Positions 55,401-64,000 of a stretch of 64,000 nt of DNA are shown piece after piece (position 1 is the first letter of the stretch; every line of letters begins with the position of its first letter). The notes below the pieces were generated by a model. That model ran no database searches. It saw nothing but the letters and a program-made list of their open reading frames with translations, and was not told the DNA's origin. The DNA comes from Paraescarpia echinospica. Taxonomy: Eukaryota > Annelida > Polychaeta > Sabellida > Siboglinidae. The translations under genes and the position numbers were made by a program. The stretch is taken from positions 68,348,286-68,412,285 of the forward strand of contig CM034537.1 of assembly GCA_020002185.1 (NCBI GenBank). Direction: 5' to 3'.

Positions 55401-58400
55401 GATGGTGTAAACTAACCGTAATAATATTGCATGTGTACGTCGAGTTAACTGGTTGTACATTACCTTCCATTTCGTCCAGGTCGAACTGTCCGTGGATGAA
55501 CCAGAAAGGGTGATAGATAACACTGCTTAGTAGCGACCAGGAGAGAGGAGAATTGGGGTAGCGAAGCGCTTGCACCACCGTGCCGTAGGATATCATGAAG
55601 ACGAGAAGAACACACACGAAGAACATCACGTCCATCACCTGTGATTTATAAGTCAGACATACAGTAACAAGACAATATGGAATGCTATCTAGAGCATAAA
55701 CCCCAGATTGAAAAGTAAGCTTTGACTTATCAACAGTCCAACATTTTTATTCACTTGAAACCAGCCTTTCTGAGGCATCAGCCGATTTTTTTTAAACTAT
55801 TCCATTATGTTCCATTTATTTTAAGTCTTCTGCGAGAATGAATAATGTCTTATATATAATTGACATACAAACAAACATCTTTCCGATCTCCTCTTAATCC
55901 CCTGGTCTCTGGGGATGTCATCCTACATTCTTTGAAACATTTTTCATAACTTGCGAATGGGACACGCCAACGCATTTAAATGCGAATTGTTTCATTTATT
56001 CTTATACAATTGCAGTTGTTAAGGGTCACATTCATGTCGCCGCGCACGACTGAGGAAAAACGCCGACTAGGTGGGGAACAACGCCCCCTCGAAGCCGTCC
56101 ACCCAAATCAGCGTAGCAACACAAAGTACAGGAGCATTGGAGTTCAACACGGAAACAAACAGTACGAAGTTAATTTGTTCCTGCAAAATACCATACTGAA
56201 CAACTTATACAAAAGTGCTAAAGTTTCCTCCGTGTGCTACTGTAACAAGGGTGGAGGCGTGTCAACAATTGTATCGACTGTAGGCTTTTAGGTTGAACTC
56301 ATTTCGTTCGTGATTTCCGCAGTCCAGTCATTTGGGCAGCATAAATTGTTTACAAAGCTACCCGTAGTACTACAAAGGGCAAATGCAATTGTTCCACGAA
56401 TATAACTCTCTTTAAAGATAATCTAAAGGGATCACTTTGGGGATGAAATGGTGACATGCTTCTTGTTGATATTGTGTTCGCATAGGTAACGACACGTACC
56501 ATGCGTCTCATCGCGATGACTGTCGGACCAATGTGCTTCTGGATAAAGAATACTTGCATGAAGCGCAAGTAGAAGACGATCAGAGCGACACAGTACGTCA
56601 TACGAGCCCAGGCGAAGTCACTGTCGGCCACGGTAAAGCGCAGAATGACTGCCAGTGTGAGAATCAAGTAGCCCACCAGGTCGAAGTAGTTCCACGCGCT
56701 GTTCAGGTAATCTGACCCGGTTGAGTATGCCTAGAATGGGTGCGACGTAACGCTGGTTAAACGCCGGTATAGGACGTGGAAACACTGCCCCAGTTCAAAA
56801 CATTCACATTTATACATTCAAGTTCGTTTATCTAACTGCTAGTCTGTTAGATATCATGCGCGAAGAAACAGGTGCACATGCTAACACAAGGTTACTTGAG
56901 TATGTGTATTTTAGTTCGCCATTATGCGACGATTAGTTCCCCAACATTCACATGCTACCTATGTGCACCGTCAGGTCTGCTCTTATTAGTAATTAAATAT
57001 TTTACGATATGTATTGTTTCATCAAATATAACATAAATTAATCCCCACAGAGTTTCCTCGAAGGAACCACGTACGTGGCAATTCAGGTAGGAACACACGT
57101 TCATTTTAATCATGTTCATTGTCCATATACCATGAAAGTAGTACCCCAGCCCCCGATATACACTGATCTGTCTCACTTCATACACAGGGTGACACTCCAA
57201 CCTTAGAATTCTCACCTGCCTCACTTCATACACAGGGCGACACCCCAGCCCTAGTATTTTCACCTGTCTGACTTCATACACAGGGTGACACCTCAGCCCT
57301 AGTATTCTCACGTGTCTCACCTCATACACAGGATGACACTCCAGCCCTATAATTCTCACCTATCTCACTTCATACACAGGGTGACACCCCAGCCCTAGTA
57401 TTATCACCTATCTTACTTCATACACAGGGTGACATCCCAGCTCTAATATCTCACCTTTCTCACCTCATACATAGGGTGACACCCGAGCCCTAGTATTCTA
57501 ACCTGTCTGACTTCATACACAGGATGACACTCCAGCCCTAGTATTATCACCTGTCTCACTTCATACACAGGGTGACACCCAGCCCTGTTATTCTCACCTG
57601 TCTGACTTCATACACAGGATGACACTCCAGCCCTAGTATGATCACCTGTCTCACCTCATACTCACTTCTCACCTACACAGGGTGACACCCCAGCCCTAGT
57701 ATTATCACCTATCTCACTTCATACACAGGGTGACACCTATCTCACTTCATACACAGGGTGACATCCCAGCCCTAATATCTCACCTTTCTCACCTCGTACA
57801 TAGGGTGACACCCGAGCCCTAGTATTCTAACCTGTCTAACTTCATACACAGGATGACACTCCAGCCCTAGTATTATCACCTGTCTCACTTCATACACAGG
57901 GTGACACCCAGCCCTGTTATTCTCACCTGTCTGACTTCATACACAGGGTGACACTCCAGCCCTAGTATTATCACCTTTCTCACCCCATACTCAGGGTGAT
58001 ACCCCAGCCCTAGTATTCTCACATGTCTCACCTCATACACAGGGTGACACCCCAGCCCTAGTATTATCACCTGTCTCACTTCATACACAGGGTGACACTC
58101 CAGCCCTAGTATCTCACCTGTCTCACTTCCTCGAAGACAAGAGTGACTCCCCAGAACCAGAGCACGCACTCGGAGACGGCAGGAGAACCCGCCTCAGACG
58201 TAGGACGCAGACTCGTCATCACGATGTAACTAAATAGGGCCATAAACACGGCGAAGGACACCTGAAAGAACACGTAGCACATGAATGCATGCCAACAAAC
58301 GCTGAGACTCCGCCCTGTTTGGCCTAGAGGAATTCGCATGGCTGTAATAGATAACTCGCCAACACAAAATACAGGACTATCTAAATTAGTTTGGCTAAAT

Positions 58401-61400
58401 ATGTTGTGATTACTCTATATTCCCCCATAACAAACCGGCATTTTTGAAACCATGCGTTATCGGAGTATGTAGTAATTACCTCTAGCGTAAGAACGATGTT
58501 CTAGTTCATGCTATATCAATATTACAACATAGAGTTTGGGTCTGTCAGTGTTGTATGTTTGCTTGTATTTGATTATTTATGTAAGTTTCGCATGTATGGG
58601 ACGGAAATTAGGTGGTTTTGAATATGTACTTTCGTCCTTAGCGATGTCAGTTCGCCGAGAAAGGCCGAGTGAGGCGGCTGAAATATTTGGAAAATTCAAA
58701 GAAGTTTATAAATTAAATGTTAAATCCAAGCATAAACTGTACAGGCCTACTTCTACATAATTATTTAATATGAAAAAGTTGCACAAATAATAACCTTTAA
58801 CCCCAGAACGGTTTAAAAATGCATAATATCCTATTGTCATCAATAAACATGTATGCCCACGGCGCAGCAATATGTTAACTATGATTCATTGCTATGAAAA
58901 CGTAAACCCTATTCTAAGAGCCACACACTTTAACAGGGCCTTGTCTAAAACTCCGCGCAATTGATGTATCCATCACATGACTTAATGCGTTAAGCTAGCA
59001 AAATGATTGACGCACGTATGTATCTATCGGACATTCCGTCGTATATTTTTGTCGAAATTATGGCCTCAAATGTTTTTCGTTGTGACGAAAACATCGCGCA
59101 TAGTAGTTTTAAAAGCGAAAATTATTTGCTGGAAATATTGAGAGATGCTTCCCCGCCATAGTAATTTAATGCTGCGTATAATATAAAAATAGTGTTACTA
59201 AGGCCAAGCGTGACGGAAGTAAATTAATTATGATTGTGTGACGTCAGTTTCTGGATCTAGTACATCACTGTTTGCTTATGTCACACTTATAATTATGCGC
59301 GTTCTTTGGTCAAGCTTTGCCTGTCAAAACTGCGTACGTGTGTCCATTGCATTGCAAAGGGCGGCATGACTTTTTTAAATCAATATTTCCTGCAGTTCTC
59401 ACGTAAACAACTTTTTCCCGTGTGCTTGTCGCAGAGTAAATCACATGGAGACGGAATTTTAGCAGAATATTCGACGGAATGGCTGACAGCTGCAGATGTC
59501 ATACATTTTGAAGGCTAGACGGACATTGTATGTTGCCTGACAATGTGCCACATGATGGATAGGTGACTGGTGTCCAACTTTATGACGTTATTGACCTATC
59601 CATCACGTGACCTGTTGCCTAGCAAAACTTCCGTCAAGCCATCAGAAAACACGTGGTGGGTTCGGACATTCCGTCATATATTTTGTTGAATTTATTGTCA
59701 CAAAACTGGCTATTTATGACAAAAACATAAGGATATGTTTTTAAAGTGACAATTTTATGCGGGAATGTTCGATTCAAGCAGCAATAGTAGGTAATTCACG
59801 TATATAACCGTTATCAACAATGTTGGCAAAGACAAAGCTTGACGGGAGTCACGCGCAAAAATCGATTGTGACGTAGGAAAACCGCGACATACTGGATACA
59901 TCAATTGCAGGTGACTACGATACATAGGCCGTACCGTGTGGAAATAGAACTTGGTGACAGGGGCTGATACGAAGTACACAGCTTGTGTGGAACATTTCAG
60001 ACGTCTCGGATTATCTTCACCCATCTCAGACGACGAAAACTTGATGACAGGAAGCAGCAAGAAGATGATCTGCAATGGAAGCATTGCAACAGTTTTCAAC
60101 GCGGGTAAACAACCTATGTATAATGAGGCTGCGCAGAAAGGATTGTCAAAGCTGTCGGTAGGCTGTAACAGTAGGAGGGTCTATATATAAATATGTTTCC
60201 CCCGTAAGAATTATCACCAAGCGATATGATTTATTTTATATAAGTAAACAAAACGTTGACATGTTCATCGGGCTTAAGATATACCAAATCGAAATGTCGG
60301 GACATCTCTGGAATATTGATACCTCGTAGACGTAGACTCCTACTTGAAGCTGGTATTCATGTAATTCGTGCTATTATATTGCTTTTAAACGGATGTGGTC
60401 TGTTCCGGAAGTGGCGAGTGTGGCAATGATATTATTCACAGGAGGTTTGCTGAATTGTTTGTCGTGAATGATGAAATACAACGACATCGCCGACCACCAA
60501 AGAGCTTTGCGCTTAGACCAGGGTTCTGCAAACATGTTTAGGTGCGGGCCAAATTTCGTTTACTTATCTCTCTCTTTACCTAGGTGTTCGCATAGAGTCT
60601 GTTTTGTGCCACCATGAACCACGTGTAAACAATAATCAATCACACCATTTAAACGCCATATGAAACAACACATTACTACCACGACTGTTTTCTACCAAGG
60701 CAGTCTGTTGACGGGCATTTTTGCTAGTATTACCAATTGAGTAGATTATGATTTGAACGTTTTCTTTTCGCGGACGAAAAATCAAATTGCGATCATTGTT
60801 TCGGGCCTATTAAACATAACTTCGCGGACAGTATATTGTCCTACCATCAGCATCTGTATTCTACGTTATATTAGTTAATATAAAAGAACGAAGAACACAA
60901 TTTAATTAACACACGAATTGTAGCTGTTATATAGACAGATAATTTAAAGAACACATACCTTCAAGACGGACGTGTTCACGGACATATTTCCCTTCCACAG
61001 CCGGTTCAGCTTAGCCTGGGTACAAGCTTGCTCCATGAAACCCATTTGTTTCCCCCCTCTCGCTATCATCAGCGGGGTCTTCTTCGACCAGGTGGCGAGA
61101 CGCCGCACCAGCAGCCGCTGCGCCAGCTGAGTGTTGTTCCTGTGGCATTCATTCAGGACGCCGACTGCAAGTTCCTCGAATTCTCTGTGAACGAGGACGA
61201 CGGACCATACACCAACATGCTATGAAGTGAGCTTTCTTCATCGTTATATATAAACCCTACATAGTTCCTCGAGGCTTGACAGAACATGTACCTCGTGACA
61301 TTTGTGTCAACGGTAATAAATTAGCAAATATGTTACATGTGTTGTAGTAATGTTCTACTCGGAAATTTATTTTCCAGCTAAGAGATAGGGGAGTTGATGT

Positions 61401-63948
61401 ATAGCTGTTTTCACGCGCCTGGCGAATCGTCAAGGCTACCTTGCGTGTATCTCCAAGTCGTTCCGCAAATGCATCTTTTCGTCGTAGTTTGCTTGGCGAA
61501 ACAGCGCCGTGAGTAGTGCCGCGGCGGTCAAAGCGGCTCCTGCACGACAAACACACACAAGGCGGTAAGAGACCCATTTGGCGTCCCATTGCGTGAACAT
61601 ATTTACGATTTTAGATTTAGATTATGGTGTGTGTGTTTGTGTGTGTACGTTCAAATAGGAGCCTGTGGGTTCAGTGATACAGTGTATACACTGACTGCTC
61701 GGCGTCTCTCACACGCCTGACCGGGACGCAACTCAGGCCGCTGGAAGCGAGATCCAGTGGGTTAGAGGTAGAGACCACCACTTTGTGAGTCCATGACAGG
61801 TTATATATATATATATATATTTTAAGTATGTTCTAATATCTTTAATTGTTTCCCGATGCCTTGTCTTTCCAACAATGTAAAATGCCTGAATGCCTTAAAT
61901 AATATCCGCGGTCCGTTTTGTAATAGATATGAAGGATGTAACCATTTTTTTAATTGGGAGAAATAATTCATTTTGGTCGTTACATCTGGTAAGTTGCCAA
62001 TTGTTGATATTTAACCTTCAACAAAGCATTAATTTTTTCATATCCAAAATGTATTTTTACCTGGTAGAGGCTTTCGTTTAACGTCTCACGCTGACTTCTT
62101 CAGTACCGATGACGCTGAATGACGTCATCGTACACGTGAGGCTGTTCGTAATTGCCCTCGTCTCTGTTGATGGGTGTTCTGGTCTTCGTGATACAGATGG
62201 TTTCTTTCTATGATATGGTTTTTAGTTGTCGCATGATCTGTAAGGGCGGATTTATTGATGGTAGACATCAATCTTTTCCCCTCGCTCCTTGTGTATTTCT
62301 CGTTTTTATGTTGTCTACGTCCTTTCTGTGTTCCTCCAGTTGTGTTTTGAGTAGTCTTCCTATCTCCCCAATGCACTCAGCACCACAGTTCTTGCAACAG
62401 GTGGTGTGGGGACACATGGCTGTTGCTACTCCATACTTCTTCTGTACTCGATCTACTCTCTCTGAGACCCCCTCCACGTACGGGATGACTAGTTGGCGCG
62501 TGTAGTTTCTGTCCTTTGTCTTTTTGTTGGTCTTTTTTGTCTTTTTTGCTATCTGTGACCTTTTTCAAGGCCCAGGACGGATAGCCACATACTCTTAGAG
62601 CTCTTCTCAAATGTTCCACCTCTTCTTTCTTGTCCCCCTCCTCTGACGTTTTCGTCTCACACCTGTTCATAAGGGTTCTGACAACTCATAAGTTCTGATG
62701 TTTGAGGTGGTGGAATGCAAAGGTCAGGTATTGGTCAGTGTGCGTCTTCTTCCTGTACACGGTGGACGTCACACTGCCGTCACATCTTCCTTTCTGGTGA
62801 ACTTCGCATCCAAGAAGAGCATGCTGTTCTTCTCTTCATCTTCTCTCGTGAAAACGACGCAACCCGTGGGGTCTACCATGTTCATGTGTAATTTATTTGC
62901 CTTTCCTGTGTGTACCAGGCAAATTACATCATCCACATATCTCTTCCAGTTTCTCGGTTGGCAATCGTCTGGTGCTGTGGCTATGATTTTCTGCTCCAAG
63001 TCCTCCATGTACAAGTTCACAACAATGGGGGATACTGGACTGTTCATGGCCACTCCAACCTTCTGTTGATACATTTCTCTGATGATTTTACACACTTCTT
63101 TGATCGGAGTCTTCGTGAACAGCAACACAACATTTTATGACACAAATGATTCTCATTCCGTGTACGATGACGTCATTCAGCGTCATCGGTACTGAAGAAG
63201 TCAGCGTGAGACGTTAGACGAAAGCCTCTACCAGGTAACAATTTGGATATGAACAAATTAAAGTTTTTGATCTGAAAAAACTATCCTGAAGAATGCTCAG
63301 TAATTTTCAGTGATATGTTTCTTGAGAAATAAAGGAAAGTTGACAACATCGATATAGAAACTTGTGCGTGATCATATTATGCATTTACGTGATGATTCCA
63401 AAATTGACAATTGATTCTTGGATGTATTATATTAAATATGTAAACAATTTGTCTAGTGATTAAACAACTACAAAAAGTTGCAAAAATGAACTAGTGCGTT
63501 GTAATGGATGCTACATATGTTTGTTTTTTTGCAAAATAGTTTGAAATGCTACACCTCGGCCCATGGCATGGCACCAACTCTGGGCTTCCCCTCAGGCCGC
63601 CAACTTCCTACTGTCCACGCCGAGCTACATCTAACAACCGTCGCTGTCTACTGCCAACGTAGAGCTCCAGACGTCGACTCCTGACCGCACCCAGTCTATT
63701 CTTAACCGCCACACCTGGCTTATTACATAACAACTCATTATATAAGATGCACATGCCTGACCTTCTGTAGTTCGCCCACTGCTGCTACCGTAAAACTAAT
63801 TAAAACTAATTACAAAACGATGTTTTGTAAGACCTACCTAGAGGGTCTCGGCAGTGGCTCCACAAGAATTTGGCCAACTCTTGTCTGTCGAACAGCAATG
63901 CCCAGTACATCAGTTCCCGCTCCGGATATTCGAACTTCGATGTGTTCC
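49382..63948 (-). CDS. TRPM: TRPM-family cation channel, C-terminal 11 exons (gene continues past the window end)
   Basis: Exons in order: 63948-63838, 61539-61440, 61184-60959, 60069-59935, 58261-58118, 56730-56500, 55638-55464, 54635-54479, 53339-53149, 51468-51336, 49490-49382. All splice sites are GT-AG and all phases match. The protein gives a homology-region helical part, pre-S1, S1-S6, pore, TRP helix and coiled coil. TRPM channels are tetrameric plasma- or endo-membrane cation channels. S2 has E..Q in FEEVRQ and S3 has N..D in WNYFDLVG, the calcium-binding residues of TRPM2/4/5/8. The filter-like segment is [10 protein letters not shown], near the GQ...DE filter of TRPM4/5. The tail is short, without NUDT9-like or kinase domain. 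The S2-S3 linker looks short, so one small exon may be missing. Confidence 0.93.
49734..51214. mobile_element. Possible nonautonomous DNA element in TRPM intron 10
   Basis: The left end CAGGGTTGCACTC and the reverse complement of the right end CAGTAGTTGAACAG both start CAG, and the subterminal parts AAAACCAGGTTAACACCGGGC (about 49774-49794) and AACCAAGTTAAAACCGGGC are similar. CAG ends are common in hAT elements, but no 8-bp TSD was found and the element holds no transposase. The ends are in a TG-rich microsatellite context. Confidence 0.35.
51336..51468 (-). CDS. TRPM: TRPM exon with coiled-coil start
   Basis: Acceptor GGGTGTTGCAG before 51468. It reads [20 protein letters not shown] and then [20 protein letters not shown]. 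It resembles the FEE-x-YL-x-KE stretch behind the TRP domain of TRPM proteins. The donor GTTCGCC is weak but gives the right phase (2) for the last exon; another small exon in between is possible. Confidence 0.82.
51580..51720. repeat. Tandem CTCCAAAACCTCCAATTG repeat in intron 9
   Basis: About five diverged units of the type GAGCTCCAAAAACCTCCAATT. Confidence 0.75.
51775..52185 (+). pseudogene. LINE RT fragment in TRPM intron 9 (antisense to the gene)
   Basis: The plus strand reads [48 protein letters not shown] and [20 protein letters not shown]. The SKAFDRVN box also occurs in LINE C (25418-28865), suggesting the same family. The stretch between GFKK and FLDASKAF is shortened and the copy ends after the first RT blocks. 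Confidence 0.88.
52589..52885. repeat. GATGGGAGGCTCAAGTGGG minisatellite
   Basis: About twelve units of roughly 24 bp, including GGTGATGGGAGGCTCAAGTG. The open frames on both strands come from the 24-bp period (GVMGGSS and Pro/His/Ser repeats). It lies in TRPM intron 9. Confidence 0.93.
52960..53068. repeat. 19-bp tandem repeat TCTATGGTCATCTCCAACCA
   Basis: Five to six units of TATGGTCATCTCCAACCAT in TRPM intron 9, next to the previous minisatellite. Confidence 0.92.
53149..53339 (-). CDS. TRPM: TRPM exon: TRP helix
   Basis: Acceptor CCGGTTGCAG before 53339; donor GTAAGTATT after 53149. It begins [20 protein letters not shown], then [20 protein letters not shown]. The W-R-Y-x2-Y-D-L-I stretch is the TRP box and helix, and the I-L-P-P-P segment with LIIFSHL is a well-kept TRPM signature behind it. 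Confidence 0.93.
54056..54270. repeat. Approximate 30-bp tandem repeat in TRPM intron 8
   Basis: Units of the form CTCGACCGGGAAAGTCTCCAAAACAATCCC, with a variable start, repeat about six times with many changes. Confidence 0.75.
54479..54635 (-). CDS. TRPM: TRPM exon: outer pore loop and S6
   Basis: Acceptor GTGGTTTCAG before 54635; donor GTGTGTGCG after 54479. It reads [13 protein letters not shown], a CPETSMFLM segment, then S6 [18 protein letters not shown]. Two cysteines (in GACN and PRCPE) bracket the post-filter loop, as in TRPM channels where they form a disulfide. Confidence 0.93.
54700..54850. repeat. Small AT-rich palindromic repeat in TRPM intron 7
   Basis: TTTTCAACTTAAGTTGAAA and ACAAGTTGAAAACACTC-like units recur around 54726-54825. 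Confidence 0.6.
54860..55463. other. TRPM intron 7, remainder
   Basis: Nothing further recognised; no ORF with family resemblance beside the flanking exons. Confidence 0.6.
55464..55638 (-). CDS. TRPM: TRPM exon: S5 and pore helix/filter
   Basis: Acceptor ATAAATCACAG before 55638; donor GTAATG after 55464. It reads [20 protein letters not shown] (S4-S5 and S5), [14 protein letters not shown], and a pore segment [16 protein letters not shown]. The Q and the D/E residues take the place of the TRPM4/5-type filter. Confidence 0.93.
55639..56499. other. TRPM intron 6
   Basis: No repeat or transposon recognised. The 103-codon plus-strand ORF (55980-56291) has no family resemblance. Confidence 0.55.
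56500..56730 (-). CDS. TRPM: TRPM exon: S3 and S4
   Basis: Acceptor CCCATTCTAG before 56730; donor GTACGT after 56500. It has 77 codons. S3 contains [19 protein letters not shown], where N and D (three residues apart) match the TRPM calcium site. S4 is [20 protein letters not shown] and RRM, with R and K residues as in other TRPM S4 helices. Confidence 0.94.
57148..58117. repeat. 48-bp minisatellite copied from the exon/donor junction, about 20 units
   Basis: The unit on the minus strand holds GAAGTGAGACAGGTGA followed by GAATACTAGGGCTGG and TGTCACCCTGTGTAT. The coding exon that ends at 58118 finishes GAGGAAGTGAGACAG before donor GTGAGATACTAGG, so the first unit overlaps the real exon end. 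About 20 units follow, with CAGGGTGACAC-type landmarks near 57186, 57234, 57282, 57377, 57425, 57522, 57570, 57679, 57760, 57899, 57945, 58041 and 58089. Blocks near 57415-57620 and 57750-57950 match each other as a higher-order repeat. Confidence 0.95.
58118..58261 (-). CDS. TRPM: TRPM exon: S1 and S2
   Basis: Acceptor GTTCTTTCAG before 58261; donor GTGAGATAC after 58118. It has exactly 48 codons: [15 protein letters not shown] (S1), [19 protein letters not shown] (S2). E and Q of EVRQ are the S2 calcium-site residues of TRPM2/4/5/8. Confidence 0.94.
58262..59934. repeat. TRPM intron 4 with a diverged 610-bp duplication
   Basis: GATGTATCCATCACATGACTT... GGACATTCCGTCGTATATTTTTGT... TGTGACG (about 58965-59290) is repeated with many changes as GACCTATCCATCACGTGACC... 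GGACATTCCGTCATATATTTTGT (about 59575-59900). No coding region. Confidence 0.75.
59935..60069 (-). CDS. TRPM: TRPM exon: pre-S1 to S1 start
   Basis: Acceptor CTTCCATTGCAG before 60069; donor GTACGG after 59935. It reads [11 protein letters not shown], a charged loop, then [11 protein letters not shown], which matches the APxxxFxxH stretch at the start of S1 in TRPM proteins. Phase 0 at both ends. Confidence 0.92.
60070..60958. other. TRPM intron 3
   Basis: No repeat or coding feature recognised. Confidence 0.6.
60959..61184 (-). CDS. TRPM: TRPM exon: pre-membrane homology region
   Basis: Acceptor CTCGTTCACAG before 61184; donor GTATGTGTT after 60959. It reads [39 protein letters not shown] and [20 protein letters not shown], followed by RLWKGNMSV. 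This is the standard TRPM pattern (E-x-LA-x2-L-x2-CY-like, LL-x6-W, A, F, H-like, W-x-G) directly before the membrane domain. Confidence 0.94.
61440..61539 (-). CDS. TRPM: TRPM exon: homology region
   Basis: Acceptor TTTGTCGTGCAG before 61539; donor GTAGCC after 61440. It reads [32 protein letters not shown]. This matches the AAL-x-ACKIL-x-L helix of TRPMs. Phases G/GA and AG/A join it to its neighbours. Confidence 0.9.
62037..62134 (+). repeat. Left inverted repeat of the Penelope-like element
   Basis: From TTCATATCCAAAATG over CCTGGTAGAGGCTTTCGTTT to GACGTCATCGTACACG. It is the complement of 63164-63254 apart from a few differences in the outer 20 bp and TTTAACG against CTAACG. Confidence 0.93.
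62140..62670 (-). pseudogene. Penelope-like GIY-YIG endonuclease region
   Basis: Minus strand in changing frames: a [18 protein letters not shown] linker (62377-62670 frame), then [51 protein letters not shown] (62268-62477) and a further frame with [14 protein letters not shown]-x2-C, an IGE-x-GR block and EH correspond to the Penelope-type GIY-YIG nuclease. An intact catalytic set is not shown, because frames change. Confidence 0.8.
62769..63128 (-). pseudogene. Penelope-like reverse transcriptase (C-terminal part)
   Basis: A 119-codon frame: [59 protein letters not shown] and [19 protein letters not shown] and the FLD block are characteristic of Penelope RTs. The N-terminal fingers are missing. 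Confidence 0.9.
63164..63254 (-). repeat. Right inverted repeat of the Penelope-like element
   Basis: Complement of 62037-62134: GTGTACGATGACGTCATTCA to CCTCTACCAGGTAAC and TTTGGATATGAA. Confidence 0.93.
63255..63837. other. TRPM intron 1, right part
   Basis: A CT/GC-richer patch (63540-63760) stands out from the AT-rich intron, but no protein family or repeat was recognised in it. Confidence 0.5.
63838..63948 (-). CDS. TRPM: TRPM exon at window edge
   Basis: Acceptor TTTGATTTACAG before 63948; donor GTAGGT after 63838. It reads [20 protein letters not shown] and [16 protein letters not shown]. This is the TRPM E-L-x2-W-A-x3-x-R-x-E-L-A-x3-W helix. The phase (starts with 2 bases of a codon) shows at least one further upstream exon beyond 64000. 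Confidence 0.93.
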
Positions 63949-64000
63949 CTGTAAATCAAAGGTTTACGAAAATGTCTACCCGGATATATGCTGGTCCTTG

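Larger units (their letters stand above)
62037..63254 (-). mobile_element. Penelope-like element remnant bounded by inverted repeats (in TRPM intron 1)
   Basis: Inverted repeats of about 95-100 bp lie at 62037-62134 and 63164-63254. The inner 70 bp (GTAGAGGCTTTCGT... GACGTCATCGTAC) are almost perfect. On the minus strand are a Penelope-type RT (63128-62769: [44 protein letters not shown]) and, 300 bp on, a GIY-YIG-like endonuclease region (62477-62268: [26 protein letters not shown]). The RT lacks its N-terminal half: coding similarity starts immediately inside the right repeat. Frameshifts separate RT and endonuclease. Penelope-like elements carry such repeats and use RT plus GIY-YIG for target-primed insertion. 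Confidence 0.88.

Noticed and set aside
55980..56291. 103-codon plus-strand ORF in TRPM intron 6
   Set aside because: No domain, antisense within an intron, ordinary length for chance.
57148..58117. Regular landmarks considered as CRISPR-like
   Set aside because: Whole units repeat without unique spacers; derived from the exon/donor junction.

Overview
The window is animal nuclear DNA. It has GT-AG introns, a multi-exon ion-channel gene, LINEs of several kinds, two Ty3/gypsy LTR retrotransposons, a Penelope-like element, DNA transposons, (TTAGGG)n-like telomeric repeats and much (TG)n/(CA)n microsatellite. There are no bacterial operons, rRNAs or CRISPR arrays. The low GC, the kinds of LINE ORFs and the low-complexity DNA suggest an aquatic invertebrate, most likely a bivalve or other lophotrochozoan. 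That assignment is inference, not proven by any single sequence.

Only one host gene is well supported. On the minus strand from beyond 63948 down to 49382 lie the last 11 recognisable coding exons of a TRPM cation channel: pre-S1, S1-S6, pore, TRP helix and a short coiled-coil tail. All introns are GT-AG and all codon phases join. The S2 (E..Q) and S3 (N..D) residues that bind calcium in TRPM2/4/5/8 are present. No NUDT9-like or kinase domain follows. The N-terminal part lies outside the window. A THAP zinc-finger exon at 2420-2725 may be host or transposon derived.

From left to right: a LINE reverse-transcriptase scrap (62-650); the THAP exon; a PIF/Harbinger element with TIRs (2974-5684) holding a broken transposase and a Myb-type partner gene; microsatellites and minisatellites (5.9-9.7 kb); a LINE (about 9960-17235) split by a Ty3/gypsy element (10663-15539, TSD GCACC); a degenerate satellite (17.2-18.4 kb); a Tx1-like LINE 3' end (19.69-20.55 kb); short telomere-like repeats; a LINE on the minus strand (22.8-24.0 kb); a nearly full-length LINE (25.4-28.9 kb); a second Ty3/gypsy element (29138-33249, TSD GTCGC); and a CR1-like LINE with an esterase-type ORF1 (34.78-42.7 kb).

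That last LINE is split by a 3.9-kb DNA transposon (37061-40997) with TIRs of about 230 bp, which is itself split by a small LINE (38664-39012, 11-bp TSD). Then come 6 kb of interleaved satellites (42.7-48.7 kb) and the TRPM gene. The TRPM introns hold a LINE fragment, minisatellites and a Penelope-like element bounded by inverted repeats.

The two most striking observations are these. First, the 37-41 kb transposon encodes a protein with FEN/PIN-nuclease-like acidic motifs and a cysteine-rich CXC-type tail, with no recognisable DDE transposase. Second, a minisatellite of about 20 copies inside TRPM intron 5 repeats the end of the upstream exon and its splice donor.
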